A stretch of 64,000 nt of DNA from the NCBI GenBank assembly GCA_013697245.1, contig JACCXH010000067.1:62001-126000 (forward strand), given 5' to 3'. Below are positions 27,532 through 36,754 of the stretch, in pieces. The notes beneath the pieces are model-generated. The model was given only the letters and a program-made list of their open reading frames with translations. It had not been told where the DNA came from and searched no databases. The stretch is from Bacteroidota bacterium. GTDB taxonomy: Bacteria; Bacteroidota; Bacteroidia; B-17B0; Aurantibacillaceae. Within the stretch, counting starts at the first letter, position 1, and every line of letters starts with the position of its first letter. A program made the translations under genes and the position numbers.

Positions 27532-29106
27532 CTAGTCAACATTGTCATGCAAGAAAGAATTGTTTGGACGAATTTCAATTTTCTTGTCATCACTTTCGCT
27601 TAAAGTAAAGCGAGATACACTTGATTCGGTACTTGGGGTCTTATTTTCTAAACTGATATTCTTACGCTCGAAAGCTGTTTGTTTTTCTAAAGCAGCAAGT
27701 CCTTCAGGGCTTTTCATTTTAAGCGTAATTTCTTTTAGCTTGCGAATACGGTCTTGCGCTAATTTGATCTGCTCTTCGCGCGAAATAGTTTCTTCTTCAA
27801 AAGTAGATTCTTCTTTTTCGTTTGAAACTGTTTTTTCTTCAGAGCTTACATCATTAAATGTAAATTCTGTAATTGTAGAGGTTACTTCACTTATAACTGT
27901 TTTGGTTTCTTCAACATGAGAGGTGATCGTAAAATCAGTTTCGTTTAGAGTTTCTTCTGTAGTACTTACAATATTTACTTCTTTCTGAGTTTCAGTTTCT
28001 TCTTTTATGAACACAAAAGGTTCTGCATTTTGGATCTCATCAATGATAGTGATCTGTTTTACTTCTGTAACAGGCGTTTCAATTTTCTCTTCTAAGTTCA
28101 CTACTTTGCGATCTTTAAAGCTCATTGGTTCAAAACCTGTAGTTTGCTTTGATTTAAATCCTGTAGCAATAATTGTTACGCTTACATTATCTCCTAACGA
28201 AGCATCAGTACCATAACCAGTAATTAATTCAGCAGTTCCGCCAGCAGCTTCCTGGATAAAATCAGTGATCTCGCCAAACTCATCCATATCAATATCATCA
28301 GTACCACTCATAATATTTAATAATACGTGACGTGCCCCGCTGATATCGTTATCATTTAATAAAGGAGAATTCAATGCCTGCTCAACCGCTTTAATAGCGC
28401 GTTTTTCGCCACTAGCGATTGCAGAACCCATAATTGCAACGCCGCTATCCTTCATAACGGTTTTCACATCGTTAAAGTCAACATTGATATGCATGTGTAA
28501 ACTAATAATTTCTGCGATACTTTTTGCTGCGCCTGTTAATACATCATCTGCATGTTCAAAAGCTTCGCTCATTTTTAAGTTACCGTAGATCTCACGCAAT
28601 TTATCGTTACCAATAACTAACAAAGTATCTACATACTTTTTCATTTCTTCCAAACCTGCTTCGGCTTGCGCGCGACGTTTTTTTCCTTCGAAAGTAAAAG
28701 GAATAGTAACTATACCTACGGTAAGAATTCCTAATTCTCTTGCGATACTTGCAATTACAGGAGCAGCACCGGTACCGGTACCACCACCTAAACCTGCAGT
28801 AATAAATACCATTTGCGTGTTAGCGCCTAAGTATTTTTTTATTTCGTCTATAGATTCTATAGCTGCATCACGGCCAACGTCAGGAATTGAACCTGCACCT
28901 AATCCTTTTGTTGATTGCTCACCTAATTGGATCTTAAATGGAACGGGGCTTTTATCTAAGGCTTGTCTATCAGTATTACAAACGATGAAATCTACCCCCT
29001 TAATACCTAAACGGTACATATGGTTTACAGCATTGCTTCCGCCGCCGCCAACACCGATCACTTTAATGATAGAGCTGTCTTCTTGTGGTAATTCAAATTG
29101 CATCAT
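27532..29106 (-). CDS. ftsZ: Cell division protein FtsZ
   Basis: A tubulin-like GTPase that forms the Z ring. GGGGSNAV (20-27), NTDRQAL (44-50), the tubulin signature GGGTGTG (107-113) and NVDFNDVKTVM (T7 loop with catalytic Asp) are intact. The folded part ends near residue 325. It is followed by a long linker of about 180 residues, rich in Glu, Thr and Val (for example VEETKTVISEV, SEEKTVSNEKEESTFEEE), and a short conserved-looking tail KKIEIRPNNSFLHDNVD. Total length of 524 residues is long for FtsZ but usual in Bacteroidota because of the linker. It is the last gene of the dcw cluster, 92 bases after ftsA. Confidence 0.97.
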   Translation of the reverse strand: MMQFELPQEDSSIIKVIGVGGGGSNAVNHMYRLGIKGVDFIVCNTDRQALDKSPVPFKIQLGEQSTKGLGAGSIPDVGRDAAIESIDEIKKYLGANTQMVFITAGLGGGTGTGAAPVIASIARELGILTVGIVTIPFTFEGKKRRAQAEAGLEEMKKYVDTLLVIGNDKLREIYGNLKMSEAFEHADDVLTGAAKSIAEIISLHMHINVDFNDVKTVMKDSGVAIMGSAIASGEKRAIKAVEQALNSPLLNDNDISGARHVLLNIMSGTDDIDMDEFGEITDFIQEAAGGTAELITGYGTDASLGDNVSVTIIATGFKSKQTTGFEPMSFKDRKVVNLEEKIETPVTEVKQITIIDEIQNAEPFVFIKEETETQKEVNIVSTTEETLNETDFTITSHVEETKTVISEVTSTITEFTFNDVSSEEKTVSNEKEESTFEEETISREEQIKLAQDRIRKLKEITLKMKSPEGLAALEKQTAFERKNISLENKTPSTESSVSRFTLSESDDKKIEIRPNNSFLHDNVD

Positions 29107-29136
29107 GGTTATTTTTTTAAGGGTTATTAATTATTC

Positions 29137-29196
29137 TTTGTTTCCGGTTTATAGTTTCTTGTTTCTAGCGCTGAAGCGATTTTTAATCTGCTTCAG
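29137..29196. repeat. GAAACAAG-type repeat and hairpin between ftsA and ftsZ
   Basis: The spacer contains TTTCCGG, TAGTTTCTTGTTTCTAG and similar GTTTC units, then a hairpin with stem CTGAAGC (29171-29177)/GCTTCAG (29190-29196). No T tract follows, so it is not an intrinsic terminator. It may affect processing or stability of the ftsA-ftsZ message. A related GTTTCTTGTTTT sequence lies between ftsL and rsmH. Confidence 0.45.
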
Positions 29197-29198
29197 TG

Positions 29199-30554
29199 TT
29201 ATTCAATATCATCGCTCATCCAATCTCTTGTTCTGCCAATAAGATCGGTAAAGTAGCTGCCAATTTTTTTCTTGGAGTGGCCGGCAATTTTCTTCGCATC
29301 TTTTTTATTTGCTTCTTCGTTCGTTAACTCAACTTCCACTTTCACAGAGTTGTTTCCTTTCTTAGAATCGCGTTCGTATTTTTCAATACCCTTCATTACT
29401 AAACCAACACCGGTTGCGTATAAAGGATTTTTTAATTCATCGTCGTTAGTTGCTAAATGTTCGTTTGGTGTTCCAATGCGGCAATCCATACCGGTAGTTA
29501 ACATTACCAATTGCGGTAAGTGTTTTAATAAAGCGCCACCACCTGTAACTACAATACCTGCAGCCAATTTGCGTTCAAAGCCACTGCTTTTAATTTCAAA
29601 CAAAACAAATTCTAAAATTTCTTCCATGCGCGCCTGAATAATTTGCGCTAAAAATTTCACCGAAATTTCTTTGTGCGGACGGCCACGTAAACCCGGAATT
29701 GAAATAATTTCGTTCTCTTGATTTTCCTGAGACAATGCAGAACCAAAACGCATTTTTAATTGTTCGGCTTGTGCTTTAATAATACCGCAACCTTCTTTAA
29801 TATCTTCGGTAACAATATTTCCACCAAAAGGAATTACTGCCGTATGACGAATAATGCCGTCGTAAAAAATAGCAACATCTGTGGTGCCACCACCAATATC
29901 TACCAACACAACTCCCGCTTCTTTTTCCTCATCACTTAAAACTGCATCAGCACTTGCTAATGGCTCAAGGTTTAGATCGACAGTTTCTAAGCCGGCACGC
30001 GTAATACATTTAAAAATATTTTTTACCGCAGAAACCTGCCCGGTAATGATATGGAAATTTCCTTCCAAACGAATACCAGCATGCCCGATAGGGTTTTTAA
30101 TTCCCGATTCGTTATCAATAATGTATTCCTGTGGAATAACATGAATGATCTCTTCGCCAGGGCTCATCACCAAACGGTGCATGTTATCAATTAAATTATC
30201 AATATCTTTTTGGTTGATCTCATCTTCTAAACTTTGACGAATGATCATACCACGGTGTTGCATACTTTTAATATGTTGCCCTGCAATGCCCACAATTACT
30301 TCACCAATATCTACATTTGCTTTATCGGCCGCCATAGAAACAGCAGCTTTAATAGAAGCAACAGTTTGTTCGATATTTACAACCACACCACGGTTTACAC
30401 CAAGTGATTCTGCTTTGCCAATACCTAATATCTCTATTTTACCAAATTCATTTTTACGGCCAACAATAGCAGCAATTTTAGTTGTTCCAATATCAACTCC
30501 AACTACCAGTTCGGAAGCTAGATTAGGGTTGCCCTGATTTGTTGTTTTTTCCAT
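29199..30554 (-). CDS. ftsA: Cell division protein FtsA
   Basis: A 451-residue actin-like ATPase that tethers FtsZ to the membrane. Phosphate-1 motif is VGVDIGTTKIAAIVG (about residues 18-32), phosphate-2 is LVDIGGGTTDVAIF, and the adenosine motif is IVVTGGGALLKHLPQLV. The SHS2/1C subdomain lies between. The C-terminus GSYFTDLIGRTRDWMSDDIE is amphipathic and is the expected membrane-targeting helix. It follows ftsQ by 5 bases. Confidence 0.96.
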   Translation of the reverse strand: MEKTTNQGNPNLASELVVGVDIGTTKIAAIVGRKNEFGKIEILGIGKAESLGVNRGVVVNIEQTVASIKAAVSMAADKANVDIGEVIVGIAGQHIKSMQHRGMIIRQSLEDEINQKDIDNLIDNMHRLVMSPGEEIIHVIPQEYIIDNESGIKNPIGHAGIRLEGNFHIITGQVSAVKNIFKCITRAGLETVDLNLEPLASADAVLSDEEKEAGVVLVDIGGGTTDVAIFYDGIIRHTAVIPFGGNIVTEDIKEGCGIIKAQAEQLKMRFGSALSQENQENEIISIPGLRGRPHKEISVKFLAQIIQARMEEILEFVLFEIKSSGFERKLAAGIVVTGGGALLKHLPQLVMLTTGMDCRIGTPNEHLATNDDELKNPLYATGVGLVMKGIEKYERDSKKGNNSVKVEVELTNEEANKKDAKKIAGHSKKKIGSYFTDLIGRTRDWMSDDIE

Positions 30555-30559
30555 AATTT

Positions 30560-31372
30560 TTATTTTTTAGTGCACACTACTAAGTTTTTGTATTTTAAAT
30601 TAATATTCGAATATTTTGTCCAACTGTCAGATTTATTTAGTCCTTCGGTGTAGAATAATTTCAGTTTATTAAATTTTTCGGCAACATCTGTTGCATTGCC
30701 AAAAACGATTTTTTGATTGCCAATTGCCGGGAAGAGTTCTATTTCCTTTTCTTCGTTAACATAGATCTGGTGAATTAAATTCGCTAACACCGAATCGCGG
30801 TTTATGAAGTTTGCAACCGCATAGATATCATCCAATAGGCTTACTTCGCTGTATATTTTGCTTTTTTTGATCTGGTCAACCGAATACTGGTAGCGTCTTG
30901 AATATGGTTCGTAAATAAATCCGCTGGCAACAATAACGCGGGCTGAATAATTATTATTCAAAGGCATTAATTTTGTTTGCGAATCAATGTAAAAACTTTC
31001 TCCGTCGCGGTTAATAATTCGTAACACAGGTGTGCGTTGCGTGATATCAATTTTAACTTCTCCGTTAATATCCGCAGCAACTTCAGCATTTTCGATAGCC
31101 GGGTGCGAGTTCAAACTTTTTTCAAGTTCAGGAATATTAATATTCTTGTATTGATTAAGAAGGATCGAGTCTTTTCGTTCTACAAAGAATTGCTTAATAT
31201 CTTTTTCGCTCAAAAATAAATTCTCATCGTTGTTATGAATTGTAATATTCAATGTTTTAGCAACAATATTTCTTTCACTTTTTGAAACGAAAGCCCATGA
31301 GCTTGTTAAACCTGCAATGGCAATAATCCAAAGAACGGTAATTAAAATTTTTTTATAATTCAGTTTTTTCAA
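30560..31372 (-). CDS. ftsQ: Cell division protein FtsQ/DivIB
   Basis: A 270-residue bitopic protein. A short cytosolic start (MKKLNYKK) is followed by one membrane helix (ILITVLWIIAIAGLTSSWAFV), then a POTRA-like segment (KTLNITIHNNDENLFLSEKDIKQF ... LNSHPAIENAEVAADINGEVKIDITQRTPVLRII) and the beta domain. It bridges early and late divisome proteins. The POTRA strands and the QRTPV motif are family features. The start overlaps the murC end by 20 bases, so translation is coupled. Confidence 0.92.
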   Translation of the reverse strand: MKKLNYKKILITVLWIIAIAGLTSSWAFVSKSERNIVAKTLNITIHNNDENLFLSEKDIKQFFVERKDSILLNQYKNINIPELEKSLNSHPAIENAEVAADINGEVKIDITQRTPVLRIINRDGESFYIDSQTKLMPLNNNYSARVIVASGFIYEPYSRRYQYSVDQIKKSKIYSEVSLLDDIYAVANFINRDSVLANLIHQIYVNEEKEIELFPAIGNQKIVFGNATDVAEKFNKLKLFYTEGLNKSDSWTKYSNINLKYKNLVVCTKK

Positions 31373-32756
31373 AATTCGTGTTCAATATTTTTTCAAGCGG
31401 TTCTATCAGCGAATCAACATCTCCAGCTCCCATGGTGATCAGCACTTCGGGCGATGCTTCTTTCATTTTATCCAACACTTGTTGTTTGGTCATCAATTTT
31501 TTATCTTTCAGTTTCATTTTACTTAGCAACCAGGCTGAAGTAACTCCTTCTATTGGTTTTTCGCGGGCCGGGTAGATCTCTAAAAGGATGCATTCATCCA
31601 AAAGATCCAGGCTTGCCGCAAAATCATCTATAAAATCACGCGTGCGACTAAACAAATGCGGTTGAAAAATGCCCGTTATTTTTTTTCCGGGGTATAATTT
31701 CCTAACCGAACCAATAGTAGCCTTCAATTCTTCCGGATGATGCGCATAATCATCAATATATACTACTTTTTCGGTTTTTACCCTGTAATCAAAACGGCGT
31801 TTCACACCACTAAAAGAACGTAAAGCATTTTTTATAACATCACCTTTTATCCCAATCTGCTGCGCAATTGCCACTGCTGCAATCGAATTCTCAATGTTGT
31901 GTAAGCCCGGTAACCCAAGCGTAACGTCATTTATAGCCTCTACAGGACTTTTAATGTTATAAGAAAATTGTGCGTTGGCCATAACAATGGATTCGGCACA
32001 ATATTCCGTATCTAAATTTAATGAGTAGATAAGGCGTTTATTACTCAGCTTCAAATCGTTATCAACATTTTTTTTAACAATGAGCATACCGTCACTTTTT
32101 ACCTGTTTAGCAAATAAAGCGTAACCCTCTTTAACGTGTTCGGCGTTACCGTAAATGTCTAAGTGATCGGCATCAACACTCGTAATAACAGCTATTTGAG
32201 GATGCAGCGTTAAGAAAGAACGGTCGTATTCATCTGCCTCCACCACTACGTAAGCGTCTTTGTCATTAACATCGCCAAGCAGTAAATTGGTGTTATAATT
32301 TTTAGAAATACCTCCCATAAAGGCAAAACAATTGATGCCGGCGCTTTTTAAAAGGTGCGTAACAAGTGTTGTTGTAGTGGTTTTACCATGCGTTCCGGCA
32401 ATAGCTATTGTTTTAAACTGTTTAGTGATCTCACCTAAAACAACCGAGCGCTTTAAAATGGTGTAATTATTTTTAAGCAAGAATTGATACTCGGCATGCT
32501 CTTTCGGAACGGCGGGAGTATAAACAACCAACACTTCATTTTTAGAATAGGCTTTTAAAATAGATTCGAGCGCAGAAACATTATCGTTAAAATGACAAGG
32601 AATTCCCTCATCCTGTAATTGGTTTGTTAAGTTGGTAGCAGTTTTATCATAACCAATAACTGTTTTTTTATAGTGCTTAAAAAAACGGGCCAACGCGCTC
32701 ATACCAATGCCACCAACACCAAGAAAATAATAGAGTTTATAATTGAGTATGTTCAT
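31353..32756 (-). CDS. murC: UDP-N-acetylmuramate--L-alanine ligase
   Basis: About 467 residues. The Rossmann start YYFLGVGGIGMSALARFF, the ATP loop IAGTHGKTTTTTLVTHLL, the VEADEYDRSFLTLHP motif and DDYAHHPEEL (catalytic His region) are the MurC signatures. It adds L-Ala to UDP-MurNAc in the cytosol. The ATG at 32756 (MNILNYKLYYFLGVGGIG) is preferred over an upstream alternative start at 32786, which lies within the repeat-like spacer. It overlaps ftsQ at its end. Confidence 0.95.
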   Translation of the reverse strand: MNILNYKLYYFLGVGGIGMSALARFFKHYKKTVIGYDKTATNLTNQLQDEGIPCHFNDNVSALESILKAYSKNEVLVVYTPAVPKEHAEYQFLLKNNYTILKRSVVLGEITKQFKTIAIAGTHGKTTTTTLVTHLLKSAGINCFAFMGGISKNYNTNLLLGDVNDKDAYVVVEADEYDRSFLTLHPQIAVITSVDADHLDIYGNAEHVKEGYALFAKQVKSDGMLIVKKNVDNDLKLSNKRLIYSLNLDTEYCAESIVMANAQFSYNIKSPVEAINDVTLGLPGLHNIENSIAAVAIAQQIGIKGDVIKNALRSFSGVKRRFDYRVKTEKVVYIDDYAHHPEELKATIGSVRKLYPGKKITGIFQPHLFSRTRDFIDDFAASLDLLDECILLEIYPAREKPIEGVTSAWLLSKMKLKDKKLMTKQQVLDKMKEASPEVLITMGAGDVDSLIEPLEKILNTNFEKTEL

Positions 32757-32791
32757 TTTCCGTTCATTTTTTAGCTCTAAGATCACAAAGT

Positions 32792-32847
32792 AACACTAAG
32801 AATAATTTTTCTAAGTGTATCTAAGCGCCCTTAGTGTCTTAGTGGTT
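32792..32847. repeat. AACCAC/ACACTAAG palindromic repeat between murG and murC
   Basis: ACACTAAG (32793-32800) and CTTAGTGT (32830-32837) form inverted arms, and the right end continues as CTTAGTGGTT. The right arm supplies the final murG codons and its stop (Asn-His-stop at 32847-32839). It belongs to the same general class as the repeats at 49785-49926 and 51115-51248. Confidence 0.55.
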
Positions 32848-33993
32848 ATATCCTGCCAATTTTAATACTTCGTTTGCAATTATATTTGCAGAGTTTAAAA
32901 ATGCCAGCTGTTTCATATTTGTTTTTAATTGTTGCTGCTCTGTTGTATTATTTACTAATTGAATTGCGCGATCTACCAAGACTTTTGTTGCTTCAATATC
33001 TTTCACCAAAATAGCAGCGTTCTTATTTACTAAAGCCATGGCATTTTTGGTTTGATGATCTTCTGCAGCTGTTGGTAACGGCACTAAAAGACAAGGTTTT
33101 TGAACGATACACAATTCAGAAATGGCACCCGCGCCTGCCCTTGAAATTACCACATCGGCAAATGCATAGGCCAAATCCATGCGCGAAATAAAATCTACCG
33201 CAATTATATTTTTACTCTCAAATTCTTTTGTTTGTTGTTTGGCAGTTTCAAAATAAATTTTGCCGGTTTGCCAAACCAGCTGAATGTTATTATCAGCAAA
33301 TTTTTGTAAACCGCCACCAATAGCTTCATTAATAGCTTTAGCGCCAAGACTTCCACCAATAACCAATATTGTTCTTTTATTTGGGTCTAATTTAAAAAAA
33401 GTAAAGGCCTCGTTCCTTTTTTCTTCGATATTAGAAATATCTTGGCGCACAGGATTGCCTGTAAGCATTATTTTTTCTTTCGGGAAGAATTTCTCCATAC
33501 CTTCATAAGCCACGCAGATCTTATTTACTTTTGCAGATAAAATTTTATTAGTGATGCCGGCGTAAGAGTTTTGCTCCTGGATCAAAGCCTGAATTCCTTT
33601 TGCTGTTGCAGCTCTCAATAATGGGCTACTGGCATAACCACCGGTTCCAACAACTACATCAGGACGAAAATCTTTAATTATTTTTCTTGCTGATAATAAA
33701 CTCTTAATAATTAAATAGGGCAATTTTAAATTTGCTAAAGTAATTTTGCGTTGCAGGCCCGCTATAGCAATACCAATTATACGATAACCGGCAGCCGGAA
33801 CTTTTTCCATTTCCATTTTGCCTATTGCTCCAACAAATAATATTTCTGCGGTTGGAACTAATTTTTTTATTTCGTTCGCTATGGCAACCGCGGGAAAAAT
33901 ATGTCCGCCAGTGCCGCCCCCGCTCAATATGACTCGGAGGGATCGGAATGAAACAACCTTTTCATTTTGACTTATTCTTTTTTCTTCTGCCAT
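32839..33993 (-). CDS. murG: UDP-GlcNAc--lipid I N-acetylglucosaminyltransferase MurG
   Basis: About 384 residues from the ATG at 33993; an upstream start at 34056 is possible but would add a non-conserved leader. Motifs: ILSGGGTGGHIFPAVAIA (donor loop), GTGGYASSPLLRAATAKG, IQEQNSYAGITNKILS, and ISRAGAGAISELC with the UDP-GlcNAc-binding loops. It makes lipid II on the cytosolic membrane face. The last residues and stop codon lie within a dispersed repeat, suggesting the original C-terminus was altered by an insertion. Confidence 0.95.
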   Translation of the reverse strand: MAEEKRISQNEKVVSFRSLRVILSGGGTGGHIFPAVAIANEIKKLVPTAEILFVGAIGKMEMEKVPAAGYRIIGIAIAGLQRKITLANLKLPYLIIKSLLSARKIIKDFRPDVVVGTGGYASSPLLRAATAKGIQALIQEQNSYAGITNKILSAKVNKICVAYEGMEKFFPKEKIMLTGNPVRQDISNIEEKRNEAFTFFKLDPNKRTILVIGGSLGAKAINEAIGGGLQKFADNNIQLVWQTGKIYFETAKQQTKEFESKNIIAVDFISRMDLAYAFADVVISRAGAGAISELCIVQKPCLLVPLPTAAEDHQTKNAMALVNKNAAILVKDIEATKVLVDRAIQLVNNTTEQQQLKTNMKQLAFLNSANIIANEVLKLAGYNH

Positions 33994-34098
33994 CGTTACA
34001 AATTTTGCAAAGAGACGCAAGCTATTAGCTTCAATTTGTGCCTTATCAAAAGACAAAATAATTGCGTCAATTTTGTAAACCTTATTCCATTCCTATCC

Positions 34099-35253
34099 CT
34101 ATGCTGTTTCAAGTTTTTCTTCAGATTTATCTTCTACGCTTCTGCTTACGCTTAAAATTATTCCAATCGCTATCATAGTAAACCAAATAGAAGTTCCACC
34201 CATACTTATAAGTGGTAAAGGCTGACCGGTTACAGGGAATAAATTTACCGCTACCGCCATATTTACTAATGCCTGAAATACCAGGCTGAACGAAAGCCCA
34301 ACGGCCACAAAAGATCCAAAGGGTTTATCATTGTCGCGTAAAATTTTTATACCTCTATATAAGAGTATCATATATAAGAACAATAAAACAAAACCACTTA
34401 ACAAACCATACTCTTCAATAATAATGGCATAAATAAAATCAGATGAGGCTTGCGGTAAAAACGCACGTTGTGTGCTGTTACCAGGACCCTTACCAATTAC
34501 ACCGCCGGTAGCTATCGCAATTTTTGCCTGCTCGCTCTGGTAATTACTTTTAGTATCGCCGCTGCTAAAACTTTCTAAACGCGTTTTCCAGGTTGATCCC
34601 CTTCCACCGGGAATTGTATCGGGCGCAAACCAGATCCACGAAAAAAACATAGCACCGGCTAAAACACAAATACCTAAGATCTTTAAAATTATTTTTATGT
34701 TAATGCCACCAACAAACATTAATACCAGGCAATTAAAAAATAATAACGCTGCAGTTGAAAAATTTGCCGGTAAGATCAGGGCGCAAATTAATCCTATAGG
34801 AATTAAAAGATGTTTAAATATTGATCTGAAATCCTGTAGGTCTTTACCCCTTAATGCAAGAACCCGCGCTACATAAATGATCAACATTAATTTTGCAATA
34901 TCAGAAGACTGAAAAGTTAACCCAATGCCCGGAACTTCTAACCAACGCGAAGCTTCACCGGCGCTAACACCTTTCAATAACGTGTAAATTAAAAGTGGAA
35001 CCGACAAAATAAAACCAATTTGTGCCACTTTTGAAAATATAGTGTATTTAATTTTATGGAACAGGTAAGCAATTCCAAACCCTAAAGCAATGATCACAAA
35101 ATGCTTAAATAAATAATATTCGGTATTACCTTGCTTAAATTTATGCGCAAGTGTAACCACAGCACTGTATACTACCAAAACAGAAAGCAGCGACAATAAG
35201 AACATGATAGCCCAAATAACCTTATCGCCTTTTAAATAGTTAAACAGTTTCAT
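34099..35253 (-). CDS. ftsW: Septal SEDS glycosyltransferase FtsW
   Basis: About 384 residues, ten hydrophobic segments. SEDS features: the loop with RWLEVPGIGLTFQSSDIAKL (catalytic-loop region), GGVIGKGPGNSTQRAFLPQASSDFIYAIIIEEYGL, and MAVAVNLFPVTGQPLPLISMGGTSIW. It polymerises lipid II at the septum with its partner FtsI. The ATG at 35253 (MKLFNYLKGDKVIW) is preferred to the one at 35280. A 154-base spacer separates it from murD, the largest internal gap of the cluster. Confidence 0.95.
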   Translation of the reverse strand: MKLFNYLKGDKVIWAIMFLLSLLSVLVVYSAVVTLAHKFKQGNTEYYLFKHFVIIALGFGIAYLFHKIKYTIFSKVAQIGFILSVPLLIYTLLKGVSAGEASRWLEVPGIGLTFQSSDIAKLMLIIYVARVLALRGKDLQDFRSIFKHLLIPIGLICALILPANFSTAALLFFNCLVLMFVGGINIKIILKILGICVLAGAMFFSWIWFAPDTIPGGRGSTWKTRLESFSSGDTKSNYQSEQAKIAIATGGVIGKGPGNSTQRAFLPQASSDFIYAIIIEEYGLLSGFVLLFLYMILLYRGIKILRDNDKPFGSFVAVGLSFSLVFQALVNMAVAVNLFPVTGQPLPLISMGGTSIWFTMIAIGIILSVSRSVEDKSEEKLETA

Positions 35254-35407
35254 TTTTATTTCATTTATATGATTTTTCACATCAAAATTTCTAAAAATTT
35301 AAAGCGCATTATCCATTAACAAATGATGATCATTTATTTTAGCAGAGGCTAACGTAAACTATTTGCAAACGGAAACTTTAAATCAGAAAGCTGATCTGAA
35401 ATTTTTA

Positions 35408-36754
35408 TTACAAACCTTTTACTGCACGTTTAAATTGCATTCCTCTGTCTTCATAGTTTTGAAACAGGTCGAAACTCGCACAAGCAGGAGACAATAAAAC
35501 TACATCGCCTTTTTTACCAATCTTGTACGAAGCGGCAACTGCATCATTTGCATTATCGGTTTCAACAATTAATTCTACCGCATCTTTAAATGCAGCAACA
35601 ATTTTTTTATTGTCTTTACCTAAGCAAACAATTGCCTTTACTTTTTCTTTTACAAGGTCGAACAATTCGTTGTAATCGTTTCCTTTGTCCTGCCCACCGC
35701 AGATCCAAACGATAGGTTTTTGCATGCTTTCAAGGGCATACCAGGTGGAGTTAACATTGGTTGCTTTTGAATCGTTTATAAATTCAATGCCATTGATAGT
35801 AGCAATAAATTCTAAACGGTGTTCGATGTTTTGAAAATCCTGTAAGGATTCCCTGATGAAATCTTTTCGCACATCAACGATGCGGGTAGCAAGCGATGCC
35901 GCCATGCTGTTGTAAACATTATGTTTACCCTGGAGTGCTAGTTCTTCAATTGTCATAATTAAGGGTTGTTGGTTTGGTTTATAATTAAGGGTTATTTGGT
36001 TTTCGGTTAAAAATGCGCCGGGGCCATCAATTGGTTTTTTGATGCTGAATGGAACGAGCTCGGCTGCAAATTGATGCTCCTGCATGTATGCCTGAATGGT
36101 TAGGTCATCTGCACAATATACAAAAGCATCTTTTTTACTTTGGTTTTGGGTTATTCTGAATTTTGATGCTACATAATTTTCAAATTTATAATCGTACCTG
36201 TCTAAATGATCAGGTGTAATATTTAAAAGCACGGCTATGTCGGCTTTAAAATCAAACATGCCATCTAATTGAAAACTGCTTAATTCTAAAACATAATAGT
36301 CGAAATTTTCTCGCGCTACCTGCAAGGCGAAACTTTTCCCTACGTTTCCGCCAAGCCCGACATTATAGCCTGCTTTTTTTAATATATGATAGGTTAACAA
36401 TGTTGTTGTTGTTTTGCCATTTGAACCTGTGATACATATTTTTTTTGCATTCGTATATCTTCCGGCAAACTCAATCTCTGAGACCACCGGAATTTTTTTT
36501 GCCAATAATTTCTGTACCAATTCTGCTTTATCAGGAATACCGGGGCTCTTGATCACCTCATCAGCGTTCAAGATCTTTTCTTCAGTATGTATCCCTTCTT
36601 CAAACAAAATATTCTCTTCTATTAATTGTTCTTTATACTTTTCTTTTATCAATGACCTATCGCTTACAAAAACGTCAAAACCTTTTTGTTTAGCGAGTAT
36701 GGCACTGCCTACTCCACTCTCTCCACTGCCAAGTATCACAATGCGTTTGCCCAA
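35408..36754 (-). CDS. murD: UDP-N-acetylmuramoylalanine--D-glutamate ligase
   Basis: A 448-residue Mur ligase. N-terminal RIVILGSGESGVGSAILAKQKG, the P-loop ITGSNGKTTTTLLTYHIL, ELSSFQLDGMFDFKADIAVLLNITPDHLDRY (carbamylated-Lys and His region), NDSKATNVNSTWYAL and the terminal LLSPACASFDLFQNYEDRGMQFKRAV are all MurD signatures. It adds D-Glu to UDP-MurNAc-L-Ala. It directly abuts mraY with no intergenic base. Confidence 0.95.
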   Translation of the reverse strand: MGKRIVILGSGESGVGSAILAKQKGFDVFVSDRSLIKEKYKEQLIEENILFEEGIHTEEKILNADEVIKSPGIPDKAELVQKLLAKKIPVVSEIEFAGRYTNAKKICITGSNGKTTTTLLTYHILKKAGYNVGLGGNVGKSFALQVARENFDYYVLELSSFQLDGMFDFKADIAVLLNITPDHLDRYDYKFENYVASKFRITQNQSKKDAFVYCADDLTIQAYMQEHQFAAELVPFSIKKPIDGPGAFLTENQITLNYKPNQQPLIMTIEELALQGKHNVYNSMAASLATRIVDVRKDFIRESLQDFQNIEHRLEFIATINGIEFINDSKATNVNSTWYALESMQKPIVWICGGQDKGNDYNELFDLVKEKVKAIVCLGKDNKKIVAAFKDAVELIVETDNANDAVAASYKIGKKGDVVLLSPACASFDLFQNYEDRGMQFKRAVKGL

